DNA from: Pedobacter sp. W3I1
GTDB lineage: Bacteria > Bacteroidota > Bacteroidia > Sphingobacteriales > Sphingobacteriaceae
NCBI RefSeq assembly: GCF_030816015.1
Contig: NZ_JAUSXN010000001.1
Span: 2,170,001-2,234,000 of the forward strand
Direction of reading: 5' to 3'
Length of the DNA: 64,000 nt
Position numbers and translations under genes: made by a program. Under the pieces are notes generated by a model. It searched no databases, was not told the DNA's origin, and saw nothing but the letters and a program-made list of their open reading frames with translations. Below, piece by piece: positions 44,445 to 55,992 of the stretch. Positions within the stretch are counted from its first letter, which is position 1. Each line of letters starts with the position of its first letter.

Positions 44445-45035
44445 GGTTTTTTGATAAAAATTCCCGTATAAATACTGTTTTGTCCTACTAACATGATTTA
44501 TGGGATATATGTTTTAACATTGCCGTTTTTTGTCCAGATAAGGGGCGAAAATTAATTAATGTCAATCTGGATGCGGCCGCTTTCCTTTCTTGGTGCTGTC
44601 CTTGCTTTTTGAAAATATTATATGCGCGGAGTCGATAACCTGGTGTTTCCGGCGCGAAAGACGGACCACGGGAACCCTGATTGAAGTTCTAGTAGTACGT
44701 TACGGTAATTCGCTAACAAACCAGAGGATCCTGGTTAAAACTCCCGGGCCATGATCCCTGGAAATGAGGGAGTGTTTGAAAAGTGAAACCCGATATCAGA
44801 ATTCCTCAAATTGTATATTGTTTTTTTTCGCCTTTTGCCGCGTAAGTTATAACCTAAGCATAGTTAAATTGGAATCTTGAGCGGATGTTGATACTTTTTC
44901 CTTTTTATGCAGACAATCGACTTTGAGCAGAGTACAGCTAGGCGGAATGAAAGTAAAGCAACATAGTACCGACTTCTGGCTCTTGGTTTTCTGAGGTGAA
45001 TATAACTGGCATCTGGCCAAGGCAACACATATACT
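44445..45035. other. Intergenic, no gene seen
   Basis: About 590 bp without a convincing frame on either strand. It contains the upstream region of the kinase at 44444 and the 3' flank of the small gene at 45036. No hairpin with a T-tract and no repeat shared with other parts of the window was seen. Confidence 0.5.
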
Positions 45036-45341
45036 TTACCGCCCTTCCCATATTTCTGTCCTTTGTGGATGCAGTGTTTTTATAACATACTGTATGACTT
45101 GATTGTTTGGGTCAGGATTACGGAGGCTTTCCCGTAAATGGTCGTTCCAATCCATCAGCGCATCTTCAGGGGTGTCCCCACATCCGAAAATACCACTCTG
45201 GGGATCCGGGCCAAGCACAGCAAAATAGGTGTTGCCCTCCTTAAAAAGCAGCGGATGCAGTTTGCTTACGCACTGAGGCAATCTAAAGCGGCTAAAATCA
45301 AAACCGACCCTTTTTTCCTCGCTGACATTCATCTGTTTCAT
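45036..45341 (-). CDS. Small conserved-looking hypothetical protein, faintly HicB-like
   Basis: 101 residues, no signal peptide or membrane helix. The middle (NTYFAVLGPDPQSGIFGCGD, TPEDALMDWNDHLRESL) has the pattern of the HicB partial-RNase-H fold (aromatic-x-A-x-LGP, G-x-G-x-T-x-E-x-A), but there is no HicA gene next to it and no clear DNA-binding helix, so a toxin-antitoxin role is not claimed. It lies 244 bp downstream of the start of another small acidic gene on the same strand. Confidence 0.5.
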   Translation of the reverse strand: MKQMNVSEEKRVGFDFSRFRLPQCVSKLHPLLFKEGNTYFAVLGPDPQSGIFGCGDTPEDALMDWNDHLRESLRNPDPNNQVIQYVIKTLHPQRTEIWEGR

Positions 45342-45370
45342 AATATAACGCTTCTTTAAGTAAATTCTCT

Positions 45371-45586
45371 TTATATCCCTCTTATAAGCGGGTTTTGGTT
45401 ATCCTGTTCTCTTTCTTCGTCATCTGAAGGATCGAGTTTAATTTCCTTTTTCGGTGCGTTCAGGCTTGCGCTGCCCGCAATGCCCCGATAGTCTGTTTCC
45501 TCGTCAAGTTCAGTTTCCTTTTTCAAGCCATCTGGCATGCTGTTATGTTTCTCTTCCATATCGTTTATAAAAGTCATTTGTTTCAT
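45371..45586 (-). CDS. Small acidic hypothetical protein
   Basis: 71 residues from ATG (minus strand) at 45586, which gives MKQMTFINDMEEKHNSM; the frame extends to 45640 with an unlikely leader. Asp/Glu-rich and apparently disordered (ETELDEETDYRGIAGSASLN, LDPSDDEEREQDNQNPLI). Both this gene and its neighbour at 45036 start with MKQM. No family recognised. Confidence 0.45.
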   Translation of the reverse strand: MKQMTFINDMEEKHNSMPDGLKKETELDEETDYRGIAGSASLNAPKKEIKLDPSDDEEREQDNQNPLIRGI

Positions 45587-45968
45587 TGAAATGATTCCAG
45601 GCACGGTAGGGGAAACCTTTATGCAAGGTTTCAAGACCATTTGTTGCCCCTAAACAAGTAGCCCATCCGATTATAAATGCAAAACCTTGTTAATGAAAAA
45701 CACGAACCAAATGAAAAAGGTTTCCAAAAAATGATAAAGGAACAGTAAAACAGTCGGCATTATTCGGCTCATTGTTAAGTTGATGCTTTGCCTGGGCTGT
45801 CAAAAGGTGATTTCCTTAATATTCTATTTAAATAGCGGTCCGTATTTTAACAATTTCATAATTCTATCTGACCATATTCCTAACGCTTCACGCACATCTT
45901 TGTGGCGCATTAAAGGTAGGTGTGAGCATGCCGGAGATGTGTTTTGCAATAATCATAACTAATCATTC

Positions 45969-48957
45969 ATGAAACAAAATTACCAATTCAATTATTTGTC
46001 TTTTATAGGAAAATGGCCATGTTTTGCCGCATTCCTGGTGCTATTTTCACTCAACATCTTCGCTCAGAGTGGCAAAACAATTACCGGTAAAGTGATTGAT
46101 GAAACCAATCAGGCTGTTCCTGGCGTTACCGTGCGCATTAAAGGTGGCGATGGCGGAACATCAACCAATAGCGATGGTATTTATAGCATTCAGGCAAAAA
46201 GTAGTGATGTTCTTATTTATTCTATGCTTGGCGGATTGACAAAAGAAATTACAGTTGGCAATCAAACTACGATTAACGTTACTTTAATGCCTGATAATCA
46301 GACTTTGAAAGATGTGGTTGTAATCGGTTATGGTACAGCAAATAAAAAGGATTTGACAGGAGCTGTTACTTCCATAAAATCGGAAGAGTTTAACCAGGGT
46401 GTTATGGTTAATCCAGCACAACTTTTACAGGGTAAAGTTGCCGGTTTGAATGTAACCAAGAGTGGTGACCCCAATTCAAAGCCTTCAACCATATTACGTG
46501 GGCCATCTACCCTAAGGGAAGGTGCTGCACAAGAACCATTTTATGTTATTGATGGGGTGCCGGGGGCTTCAATTGATTTACTTGCGCCTGCCGATATTGA
46601 AAGTATAGATATCTTAAAGGATGCATCCTCAACGGCAATTTATGGTTCACGGGCATCAAATGGTGTAATTATGGTGACAACAAAAAGATCTAAAAATGGA
46701 CAGGCGCGTCTTTCATACAATGGTTATGCTGCGGTAGAAAAGGTTTCCAAGAAATATGATATGCTATCTGCGCCAGAGTTAAGGCAGTACCTTTCAGATA
46801 ATAAACAGACTTTAAACCCGATTGATGATGATGGTTCTGATACCAACTGGCAATCGTTATTGGAAAGAACAGGTTTTTCACAGAATCATAATGTTTCTTT
46901 CGGTGGTTCTGGTCAGGCATCAGATTACGGGGCAAGCGTAAACTACCTGGATAATAAAGGAATATTAAAAAATACTTCTTTAAAACGGACTATTGTAAGG
47001 GCATATATAAACCAGAAATTTTTTAACGACAGGTTAAAACTTGGCTTAACGGTTACCAACAGCAATTCTAAAAGTTCGGATATTTATCAATCTCAGGCAT
47101 TACCAAATATGCTGTTCTATTTACCAACGGTCAGTCCATTCAACACGGATGGTACTTACAAAGAAAACTATAACCGTACCGGAAGTGGAACGAGAAATCC
47201 TTTGTCAATTGTAGATAATAATGAGATTAATAACCTGAACAACAAAACCCTGATTAACGGGATGGCTCAAGTCAATATTCTTGATGGTTTAAAATTTACA
47301 GCTAGTGTTTCTTCACAAAAGGATCAGAATAATTACAGCACTTACCTGAACAGCCAATCGGGTCTGGCGAGAGGTGTTAACGGACAAGCGCAAAAAATTG
47401 ATGTTTTAAACAAAAGTCAGGTATTGGAAAGTTATTTCAATTACGATAAAACCTTTGGCAAACACAGTTTAAAATTGCTTGTAGGTTATTCATGGCAGGA
47501 AGACAGAACCAACGATGGTTTTGGTGTAACTACACAAAATTTCTCAAATGATAATTTAGGCTACAATAATCTATTTCTTTCCAATCCAACTGCGCTCTCT
47601 CAGATAATTTTCAATGATGCTCCTATTTCTACCATAAGATTTATCTCATATTATGGCAGGGTGCAATACAACTACAACGAAAAATATTTATTACAAGCCT
47701 CTTTAAGAGAGGATGGTTCTTCAGCTATTGGAATAAATAATCGCTGGGGTTTCTTTCCTGCGGTTTCTGCCGGATGGAGAATTATTGGCGAGGATTTTAT
47801 GAAAGCTGTTCCGGTAGTGAGTGATTTAAAACTACGTGCAGGTTATGGTGTTTCAGGTAACAGTTTAGGGTTTAATGCCTTTTCTGCACTACTGATTTAC
47901 GGTACGCCTGCCGGAAATAATAAGTTCTTAAATAATGGCAATATCAGCAATGCAATTGGGCCGGTAAGAAATCCGAATCCAGATTTGAAATGGGGAAAGT
48001 ACAGCAACCACCAACATTGGTTTAGATTTTGGCTTATTTAAAGATAGAATTACAGGTTCAGTTGATTTTTATGTGAAGAAAACTTCTGATTTAATTTACG
48101 ATCGCTACGAAGTATCTACCACGCAGTTTTTCCTGCCAAACATAACAGCTAACGTTGGTAAAATCAAAAATACAGGTGTAGAGTTCTCTTTAAACGCAAT
48201 TGCAGTTAAAACAGATAATTTCAAATGGACAACCTCTCCAAACATTGCACACAATAAAAACGTTGTAGAAACCTTATCTGATGATTTCTATAAAATCGCA
48301 TTCGTTCAAACGGCTCAGTTGGGTGGCAAAGGCCAGTCGGGCAATTTCAGTCAGCTGATTCAGCCAGGTCATGCCTTGGGTACGTTCAATTTATGGAACT
48401 ATGCAGGTAAAAATGCGGCTGGCGTAAGTACCTATGTTAATGCCGCTGGACAAACCATTGCAACGCAGCCATTAACAACAGATGCTAAAATTGCAGGCGA
48501 TGCACAACCAAAATTGATTTACGGTTGGGCAAATACCTTCAACTATAAAAATTGGGATTTGAATTTCCTTGTTCGTGGGGTATTGGGTAATAAAATATTA
48601 AATGCAACAATGGCATCATTAAACAATCCGGCTGATGCCAAGCTGCAAAATATCCCCAGATTTACTTTAGGCGAATCTTTCAACGATACGAATGCATACC
48701 TGATCTCTGATCGTTTTGTGGAAAGTGGTTCTTACCTGCGTTTGGATAATGCTACAATTGGCTACACCATTAAGCCAAAAACACAATCAATCAAAGCCAT
48801 CAGACTTTACGTTACTGCGAATAATCTTTTCGTGATTACAAACTACAGCGGTATTGATCCTGAGATTAATATGGGCGGTGTAACGCCAGGTATAGACAAT
48901 AACAATTATTATCCAAAAACAAGAACCTATAGTTTTGGTGTAAGTGCATCATTCTAA
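45969..48957 (+). pseudogene. SusC/RagA-type TonB-dependent receptor, one-base frameshift
   Basis: Signal peptide (FAAFLVLFSLNIFA/Q), carboxypeptidase-like domain (ITGKVIDETNQAVPGVTVRI), TonB-box region (LKDVVVIGYGTANKKDLTGA), plug and beta-barrel. The first frame ends at 48041; the barrel continues in the next frame and ends at 48957 with YSFGVSASF. The break lies at GGGG 47992-47995: removing one G restores DLKWESTATTNIGLDFGLFK, a standard SusC segment. Full length would be ~995 residues, normal for SusC. So this is a recent inactivation, a sequencing error or a slippage site. It should import the ligand bound by the SusD partner at 48969. Confidence 0.9.
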
Positions 48958-48968
48958 AAAATATAAAA

Positions 48969-50558
48969 ATGAAAAAGTTTATAATCTTATTTAATATCCT
49001 GGCTGGTTTGATGGTTTTGGAATCATGCAGCAAGCTAGATGTCGATGTAGAATCGCAATACGTTAAGGAAAATTTTCCCTATACCACTGCAGATTATACG
49101 GCACTTTTTGGCACCATGTATTCTAACTTATCATCACAGTACGGCGTGCCTTATTGGAGAATGCAGGAACTTTCTACTGATGCGGCTATCCTGCCTGCAC
49201 GTGATGGAAATTTTGATGATGGTGGCCAGTACCGCCAGTTGCATTACCATACCTGGACCATTGATCATCCAAATGTTAGAGATATCTGGCAGTGGGGCTT
49301 CGGCGGCATTAACAATTGCAACCGCTTAATTAATCTTACTACCGAATCAGTTGCATCTGATGCTTCAAAAGCTAAAAGCATAGCTGAAATAAAAGCAATG
49401 CGGGCTTTGTATTATTACTTTATGATGGATTTGTATGGTAATGTGCCAATTATCGATACTTTTCCGGTAAGCACCCAGCCAGGGAACCAAACCCGCGAAA
49501 AGGTATTTGAATTTATAGAAAAAGAACTTTTGTCTGTTGTCGCTCAATTGCCGGTCAAAGATAACAATAACCGGGTTTTGGTTTACGGCAGACCTACTCA
49601 GGCTATGGCTTATGCATTACTGGAGAAAATGTATTTAAACGCAGAAGTTTATACCGGAAAAGCAAGGTATGCGGATGCGGTTACGATGGCTGATAATATT
49701 TTAAAAAATAGCAACTACAGCTTAGATGCAAAGTACAGCGATATTTTCGATGTAAATAACGGTCCGCAAATTAACGAAACGATTTTTGCAATTCCTTACG
49801 ATCAGCAAATTCCCGGTAATCAGATGACAAGGTTTGGTTTTTACCCTGCTTTAGCAGCAGCTTACGGAATAAATGTTGGTTTTAGTATTGCGATGAGTAC
49901 CACACCTGAATATTACAACCGCTTTAATTTGACAAACGATATTCGCAACAGTTTCTGGTTAATTGGTAAACAATATGCACCAGATGCCAACCGTAAGCCA
50001 GATTTAACAAAACCGGTTTTTGTAGCAGGAACAACTACGCAAATCGAAATTACACCCGATTTGATTTTAAAGCCAGGCAAACCAATGGATTTGGGCAATA
50101 CCGTTGCCGACCAGGCCAAAGGTGTACGTTCGGTAAAATACTGGCCGGATGTTAATGCCATACAGGCAACCAGATTAAACGGGAACGATATGCCGGTTTT
50201 ACGTCTTGCCGATGTCATGTTAATGAAAGCAGAAGCTATATTACGAGGCGCAACAGCAACAATAGTTAACGGTGAACTACAAACACCTTTAGTTTTAATT
50301 AATAAAATAAGAAGCCGTGCCGGTGCTGTAAACGAAACAACGGTTACGTTAAATACTTTGCTCGATGAAAGAGCACGCGAGTTGAGCTGGGAAGCCTGGA
50401 GAAGAAATGATTTAATCCGTTTCGGACAATTTGAAACTGAATATCCACTGCCAAATGATGTGCTTTTTATGAATAAAGACATCACCAGAAGGCTTTATCC
50501 AATTCCGGCAAACGAGTTAAAATTGAATGCAAATTTAAAGCAGAATCCTGGTTACTAA
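48969..50558 (+). CDS. SusD/RagB-family outer-membrane lipoprotein
   Basis: 529 residues. Lipoprotein signal with Cys20 (LAGLMVLESC-SKLDVD). The helical TPR-like SusD fold is recognisable from AEIKAMRALYYYFMMDLYGN, VPIIDTF, GRPTQAMAYALLEKMYLNAE and the C-terminal block VLRLADVMLMKAEAIL ... RARELSWEAWRRNDLIRFGQ and LYPIPANELKLN. It starts 11 bp after the susC-like stop. It binds the nutrient on the cell surface and closes over the SusC barrel. The enzymes downstream (PI-PLC-like, phosphatase) suggest a phosphorylated ligand rather than a plain glycan. Confidence 0.93.
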   Translation: MKKFIILFNILAGLMVLESCSKLDVDVESQYVKENFPYTTADYTALFGTMYSNLSSQYGVPYWRMQELSTDAAILPARDGNFDDGGQYRQLHYHTWTIDHPNVRDIWQWGFGGINNCNRLINLTTESVASDASKAKSIAEIKAMRALYYYFMMDLYGNVPIIDTFPVSTQPGNQTREKVFEFIEKELLSVVAQLPVKDNNNRVLVYGRPTQAMAYALLEKMYLNAEVYTGKARYADAVTMADNILKNSNYSLDAKYSDIFDVNNGPQINETIFAIPYDQQIPGNQMTRFGFYPALAAAYGINVGFSIAMSTTPEYYNRFNLTNDIRNSFWLIGKQYAPDANRKPDLTKPVFVAGTTTQIEITPDLILKPGKPMDLGNTVADQAKGVRSVKYWPDVNAIQATRLNGNDMPVLRLADVMLMKAEAILRGATATIVNGELQTPLVLINKIRSRAGAVNETTVTLNTLLDERARELSWEAWRRNDLIRFGQFETEYPLPNDVLFMNKDITRRLYPIPANELKLNANLKQNPGY

Positions 50559-50568
50559 AATCAAAAAT

Positions 50569-51633
50569 ATGAGACTGATTACCTGTGTTGGTTTATTGCT
50601 GGTTCTGCCTGCAATTGCCTTAATTGCCAGAAAGGAAGATTTACCGATAAATCAAATACAGGTTATCGGTTCGCACAACAGTTATAAACAAGCTATTGAT
50701 CCTGCGCTGTTCGATGTTTTAAAATCACAAGATTCAGTAGCAGCCAACAGTCTGGATTATGAACATATTCCTATGCCAGAGCAATTGGATATGGGTTTAA
50801 GAAATCTCGAAATTGATGTTTATGCTGATGAGAAAGGTGGCAGATATGCCCATCCACGAGGTTTTGAACAGGTAAAGGCTCAGCCTGCATTTGATAAAGA
50901 AGGCGAAATGAATAAACCGGGATTCAAAGTATTCCACGTTCCGGATTTAGATTTCAGGTCGTCGGCACCAACTTTTGTAATTGCATTACAGCAGTTAAAG
51001 AGATGGTCGGAAGCTAATCCGGATCACACGCCGGTTTTCATCACATTAGAAGTTAAAGACGATTCGATAAAGCGCAAGGGATTTACGCAACCTGAAGTTT
51101 TTACGAGCAAAACATTTGATGAGCTGGATGCGGTAATTATTGAAAATTTAGGAAAGGAACATATTATATATCCTGATTTGGTTCGGGGGAAATACAAAAC
51201 TTTGGAAGAGGCTGTTCTTGCCAGCAAGTGGCCGAAACTTAGTCAGGCGAAAGGTAAATTTCTTTTTGTTCTGGATGCAAAAGACAGAAAACGCTCAACC
51301 TACATTCAGGGGCATCCTTCACTTAAAGATCGTGTACTATTTGCCAATGCAGAACCAGGAACGCCTGAAGCAGGCGTAATGATTCGTAATAATCCGAAGG
51401 ATGAGCAAATTCCTGCATTAGTTAAAAAAGGCTACATCATTAGAACTAGGGCAGATGCGGATACAAAGCAAGCCAGAAAAAATGACCGGAGCGATTTCGA
51501 AGCTGCATGTAAATCGGGCGCTCAAATTATTACCACAGATTATTATAAAAAGAGTACCCACTTTAAATCGGATTATGCCATCAGTTTTGCTGATGGAGAA
51601 TATTTTAGAGAGAACCCTTTATTTAAAAAGTAA
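50569..51633 (+). CDS. Secreted PI-PLC-like phosphodiesterase (PI-PLC-C1 type)
   Basis: 354 residues. N-terminal export signal (ITCVGLLLVLPAIALIA). The TIM-barrel entry NQIQVIGSHNSYKQAIDPAL holds the catalytic-type His-Asn, followed by LRNLEIDVYADEKGG (acidic metal ligands) and TPVFITLEVKDDSIK, a pattern of the calcium-dependent phosphoinositide phospholipase C1 family seen in bacteria. The C-terminal part ends with GAQIITTDYYKKSTHF, as in GDPD/PLC barrels. It starts 10 bp after the susD gene. Predicted reaction: hydrolysis of phosphodiesters such as phosphatidylinositol; substrate not proven. Confidence 0.8.
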   Translation: MRLITCVGLLLVLPAIALIARKEDLPINQIQVIGSHNSYKQAIDPALFDVLKSQDSVAANSLDYEHIPMPEQLDMGLRNLEIDVYADEKGGRYAHPRGFEQVKAQPAFDKEGEMNKPGFKVFHVPDLDFRSSAPTFVIALQQLKRWSEANPDHTPVFITLEVKDDSIKRKGFTQPEVFTSKTFDELDAVIIENLGKEHIIYPDLVRGKYKTLEEAVLASKWPKLSQAKGKFLFVLDAKDRKRSTYIQGHPSLKDRVLFANAEPGTPEAGVMIRNNPKDEQIPALVKKGYIIRTRADADTKQARKNDRSDFEAACKSGAQIITTDYYKKSTHFKSDYAISFADGEYFRENPLFKK

Positions 51634-51640
51634 GAGAGAT

Positions 51641-53044
51641 ATGAACAGAAGATCATTATTAAAAGGAGGCTTATTAACCGGTTTAAGTTTGCCTTTTGTG
51701 GGTATAAAAGATGTTGCGGCTTTCCCGGTAGCTGGTGGTAAAAAGGCCAAAAATATCATCATGATGGTGAGTGATGGCATGAGTATTGGAACGTTAAATA
51801 TGGCAGATTTATATTCGAACCGCATATTTGGCCGGAGCAGTAAATGGTTGGGGCTTTACAGAGATAACAAGGCGGCGAGAGCACTAATGGACACCGCTTC
51901 TGCGAGTTCATTGGTTACCGATTCTGCTGCGGCGAGTTCATCGTGGGGTGGCGGTATGCGTGTTAGAAACGGTTCGTTAAACGTAGGTATGAATGGTGAA
52001 AAACCTCAGCCCATTCTTCAAAAGTTTAAAGAAAAAGGTAAAAAGGTGGGTTGCGTAACCACCGTGCCAATTACACACGCAACTCCGGCAGGTTTTTGTG
52101 TAAATATTGATAACCGCGGCGGACAGGATAGTATTGCAGAAATGTATTTAGGCCTGAAATTCGATGTGATGATGGGCGGCGGACATAAATATTTCGGGGA
52201 GAAAAGGGCAGGTGGAAACCTGATTCCAAAATATTTAACTCAAGGTTATCAAGTTGCTGAAAATAGAGCGGAGATGTTGGCTTTAGATAAGTCAAAACCT
52301 GTTTTGGGCTTGTTTGCAGCCGATGGAATGCCTTATGAGGTCGACAGACTGCATGACCAGGAGCTTATAAAATCGACGCCAACTTTGGCAGAGATGACCA
52401 TGAAAGCTATAGAACTAATGAAAGATCACAAAGATGGTTTTGCATTACAGGTTGAAGGTGGTAAAGTGGATTGGGCTGCACATTCTAATGACTTAAGCGG
52501 TTTAATTTTCGATCAGCTTGCTTTTGATGAAGCCGTTGGAAAAGCAATAGAATTCGCCGAAAAAGACGGGGAAACATTGGTGATCATCACAACAGATCAT
52601 GGTAATTCTAACCCTGGTTTGTTTTATGCTGATGAAGCCAACAAAAAGTTCGATAGCCTTCAAAACTTTAAACACAGCAATACCTGGCTTCTGGCCCAGT
52701 TAAACCAATCGTTCAGTGAACAGAAAATAATTGATTTGATAAAAGAAAATCAAGGTTTTGAAATGAAATCAGAAGATGTAAAATCTTTATTGGTGCACTT
52801 CAAAGATATTGTTCCTGGTCAGCTTTATAACGAATCGAACCTGCCATTTTACGAGTACGGCAAAATTCTGTGCAAATATACCGATGTGCAATGGGCCGGA
52901 ATGAATCATACAGGTGACTACGTAGAGTTAACCATGTTTGGTCCGGGTTCAGAAAATTTAAAACCCTTTGTTAAAAATTACGAGCTGCATAACTTTATGC
53001 TTAAAGCTGCAGAAATGCCTGAATCGTTTTTAGTGAAAGCTTAA
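51641..53044 (+). CDS. Alkaline phosphatase (PhoA family), Tat-exported
   Basis: 467 residues from ATG 51641, 7 bp after the PLC stop; the open frame extends back to 51455 but that overlaps the PLC gene out of frame. A twin-arginine-type signal begins the protein (MNRRSLLKGGLLTGLSLPF). PhoA motifs: IIMMVSDGMSIGTLN (first metal Asp), VTDSAAASSSWGGG (nucleophile Ser in TDSAA), GKVDWAAHSND (His/Asp ligands), IITTDHGNSNPG (DHG). It removes phosphate from monoesters, the product the upstream phosphodiesterase would make. Last gene of the susC-susD-PLC-phosphatase operon. Confidence 0.92.
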   Translation: MNRRSLLKGGLLTGLSLPFVGIKDVAAFPVAGGKKAKNIIMMVSDGMSIGTLNMADLYSNRIFGRSSKWLGLYRDNKAARALMDTASASSLVTDSAAASSSWGGGMRVRNGSLNVGMNGEKPQPILQKFKEKGKKVGCVTTVPITHATPAGFCVNIDNRGGQDSIAEMYLGLKFDVMMGGGHKYFGEKRAGGNLIPKYLTQGYQVAENRAEMLALDKSKPVLGLFAADGMPYEVDRLHDQELIKSTPTLAEMTMKAIELMKDHKDGFALQVEGGKVDWAAHSNDLSGLIFDQLAFDEAVGKAIEFAEKDGETLVIITTDHGNSNPGLFYADEANKKFDSLQNFKHSNTWLLAQLNQSFSEQKIIDLIKENQGFEMKSEDVKSLLVHFKDIVPGQLYNESNLPFYEYGKILCKYTDVQWAGMNHTGDYVELTMFGPGSENLKPFVKNYELHNFMLKAAEMPESFLVKA

Positions 53045-53266
53045 TTTATTATACAACAAACAAATATCAGGAGGTTGTGTCAAAAGTTAAATTCGATCCG
53101 CATTACACTTTGGCTCAGCTCAATGAAATGGCATAGGACACTTTCTTATTGCCTATGTTTTTTAGAGATAGAATAATAGAAGTGCTTAAAGCATCTAAAA
53201 CCACTCAAATGAAAGAGTAGGCAAATAGACTCAAGGGCCCCACCAACTGTTTTATTCAATCCGGAT
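53045..53266. other. Intergenic, possible insertion-element edge
   Basis: No gene. AGGTTGTGTCAAAAGTTAA at 53074-53092 resembles terminal repeats of several Bacteroidota transposons, but no second end and no transposase fragment were found. Confidence 0.3.
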
Positions 53267-53690
53267 TTACTTTGTTATCATCTTCCACCAGTCTAAATTG
53301 AATATTCCCTCTTTAAATACCAGGAATAGATCGTGCTTGCCCTTTACCTCATTAAGTGTACAGGAGATTGTGTTCCATGTGATATCTTTACTTCCTACCG
53401 GAAGCGTTCCGATTAACCTGCCATTTTGATTATCAATCCTGATTTAAGGGAAGCAAAACAAGCTTTAAACTTTTTAGCACCACTTTTAAAATAGGCACCT
53501 TTAATTTTGATAAAGGCACCCGCCTGTTTATTTGTGGTGAAAATACGTCCGTTTACAGTGTCTTTTACTACTTTAATGCCTTCAGCCCAGTTTATTGTTT
53601 CAAGTGCCCAGCGTGATCAAACTTAAAAGTAAGCTTACGCCTATTCTGAATTTCTTTACCATTTTTTGTATACGTTATTTCAATTTGGTT
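53267..53690 (-). pseudogene. CBM6-type carbohydrate-binding domain remnant of a glycoside hydrolase
   Basis: Minus strand, at least two frameshifts. The first piece reads ITYTKNGKEIQNRRKLTFKF. The second begins TINWAEGIKVVKDTVNGRIF and ends with KIKGAYFKSGAKKFKACFAS. The third reads DNQNGRLIGTLPVGSKDITW to GKHDLFLVFKEGIFNLDWWK and stops at 53267. The end HDLFLVF...FNLDWW is the hallmark of family 6 carbohydrate-binding modules, which often close GH43 and related xylan- or arabinan-active enzymes. The catalytic part is gone. It lies directly downstream of the CE6 gene on the same strand, so it was probably part of the hemicellulose operon. Confidence 0.65.
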
Positions 53691-53777
53691 TTATTTTAAA
53701 GGCTACGGCTGATATGGATTTTTCTATTCAAATTCCAGATGATTAATTAAACTCCTATTTCTATTGTTCCGGTTTTT

Positions 53778-55177
<1,400 letters not shown>

Positions 55178-55927
55178 ATGGAAGCAGTGTCAATAAAAGT
55201 TGCCATCGTAACTGGTGGTGCATCAGGACTGGGGCTGGCGATTTCGAGGTTACTGGTTGATAAAGGAATGCATGTGGTCATGGTGGGAAGAAATGAAGAT
55301 CATCTGAAAACTGTTGCAGGGGATTTAGGTACGGGTGCTTCCTATTTCGTATGCGATCTTTCTAAACCTGGTGAAATACCCGGTTTGATTGAAAATATCT
55401 ATTCTAAATTCTCAAGGATAGATATTCTGGTGAACAATGCAGGAATAAATATGAAAAAAGCATTTATAGAGGTCACTGATGAGGAATTTGCATCCGTTTT
55501 GCAGACTAATCTTCAGTCTGTATTTTCTATAAGCAGAGAAGTGGTGAAAAAGATGATTATTTCTCAGCAGGGAGCCATTGTTAATATCAGCTCCATGGCT
55601 GCCCAATATGGAATCCCGAAAGTAATTGCTTATTCTGCTGCCAAAACCGGAATTGAAGGTATGACCAGGGCAATGGCAACTGAACTTTCGCCACTTGGAA
55701 TTCGCGTGAACTGTGTGGCGCCGGGATTCATAAAAACAGCCATGTCTTCAAAAGCGTTGGACGCTGATCCTGAGCGAAAGCAAAAAGTGATTTCCAGAAC
55801 CCCAATGGGACGGATGGGCGAACCTAAGGATGTGGCTGAAGCTGTTTACTATCTATGCTCGGAGCACTCTTCTTACGTAACTGGTGTTGTGTTGCCTGTA
55901 GATGGCGGCAATTCGATAGGATTTTAA
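55178..55927 (+). CDS. Short-chain dehydrogenase/reductase, probable sugar-acid oxidoreductase
   Basis: 249 residues. Rossmann start VAIVTGGASGLGLAISRLL (TGxxxGxG), VCDLSKPG, ILVNNAGINMKKA (NNAG), catalytic Ser in IVNISSMAAQYG and YSAAK (Tyr-x-x-x-Lys), then VNCVAPGFIKTAM and a normal C-terminus (YVTGVVLPVDGGNSIGF). Closest in feel to gluconate 5-dehydrogenase or KduD-type enzymes. With mannonate dehydratase at 59653 nearby, a D-fructuronate/D-mannonate reductase role is plausible, since several Bacteroidota use an SDR there; this is inference. It precedes the GH43 lipoprotein by 65 bp. Confidence 0.8.
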   Translation: MEAVSIKVAIVTGGASGLGLAISRLLVDKGMHVVMVGRNEDHLKTVAGDLGTGASYFVCDLSKPGEIPGLIENIYSKFSRIDILVNNAGINMKKAFIEVTDEEFASVLQTNLQSVFSISREVVKKMIISQQGAIVNISSMAAQYGIPKVIAYSAAKTGIEGMTRAMATELSPLGIRVNCVAPGFIKTAMSSKALDADPERKQKVISRTPMGRMGEPKDVAEAVYYLCSEHSSYVTGVVLPVDGGNSIGF

Positions 55928-55992
55928 ACCCCGTGCAAATCATGGCGCCTCCTGAATGGGATAAATTTTTCTGTAATCGTATTTAACCAAAA

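Noticed and set aside
45036..45341. HicB antitoxin
   Set aside because: Only a weak HicB-like pattern, no HicA partner and no DNA-binding domain; left as hypothetical.
45780..45962. 60-codon open frame before the susC-like gene
   Set aside because: It lies in the leader of the SusCD operon, has no conserved pattern, and no shadow of a known leader peptide was recognised.
51455..51640. 62-residue extension of the alkaline phosphatase
   Set aside because: It overlaps the PLC gene in another frame, and the twin-arginine signal begins at 51641.
53074..53092. Transposon-end-like sequence AGGTTGTGTCAAAAGTTAA
   Set aside because: No opposite end, target duplication or transposase piece nearby, so not annotated as a mobile element.
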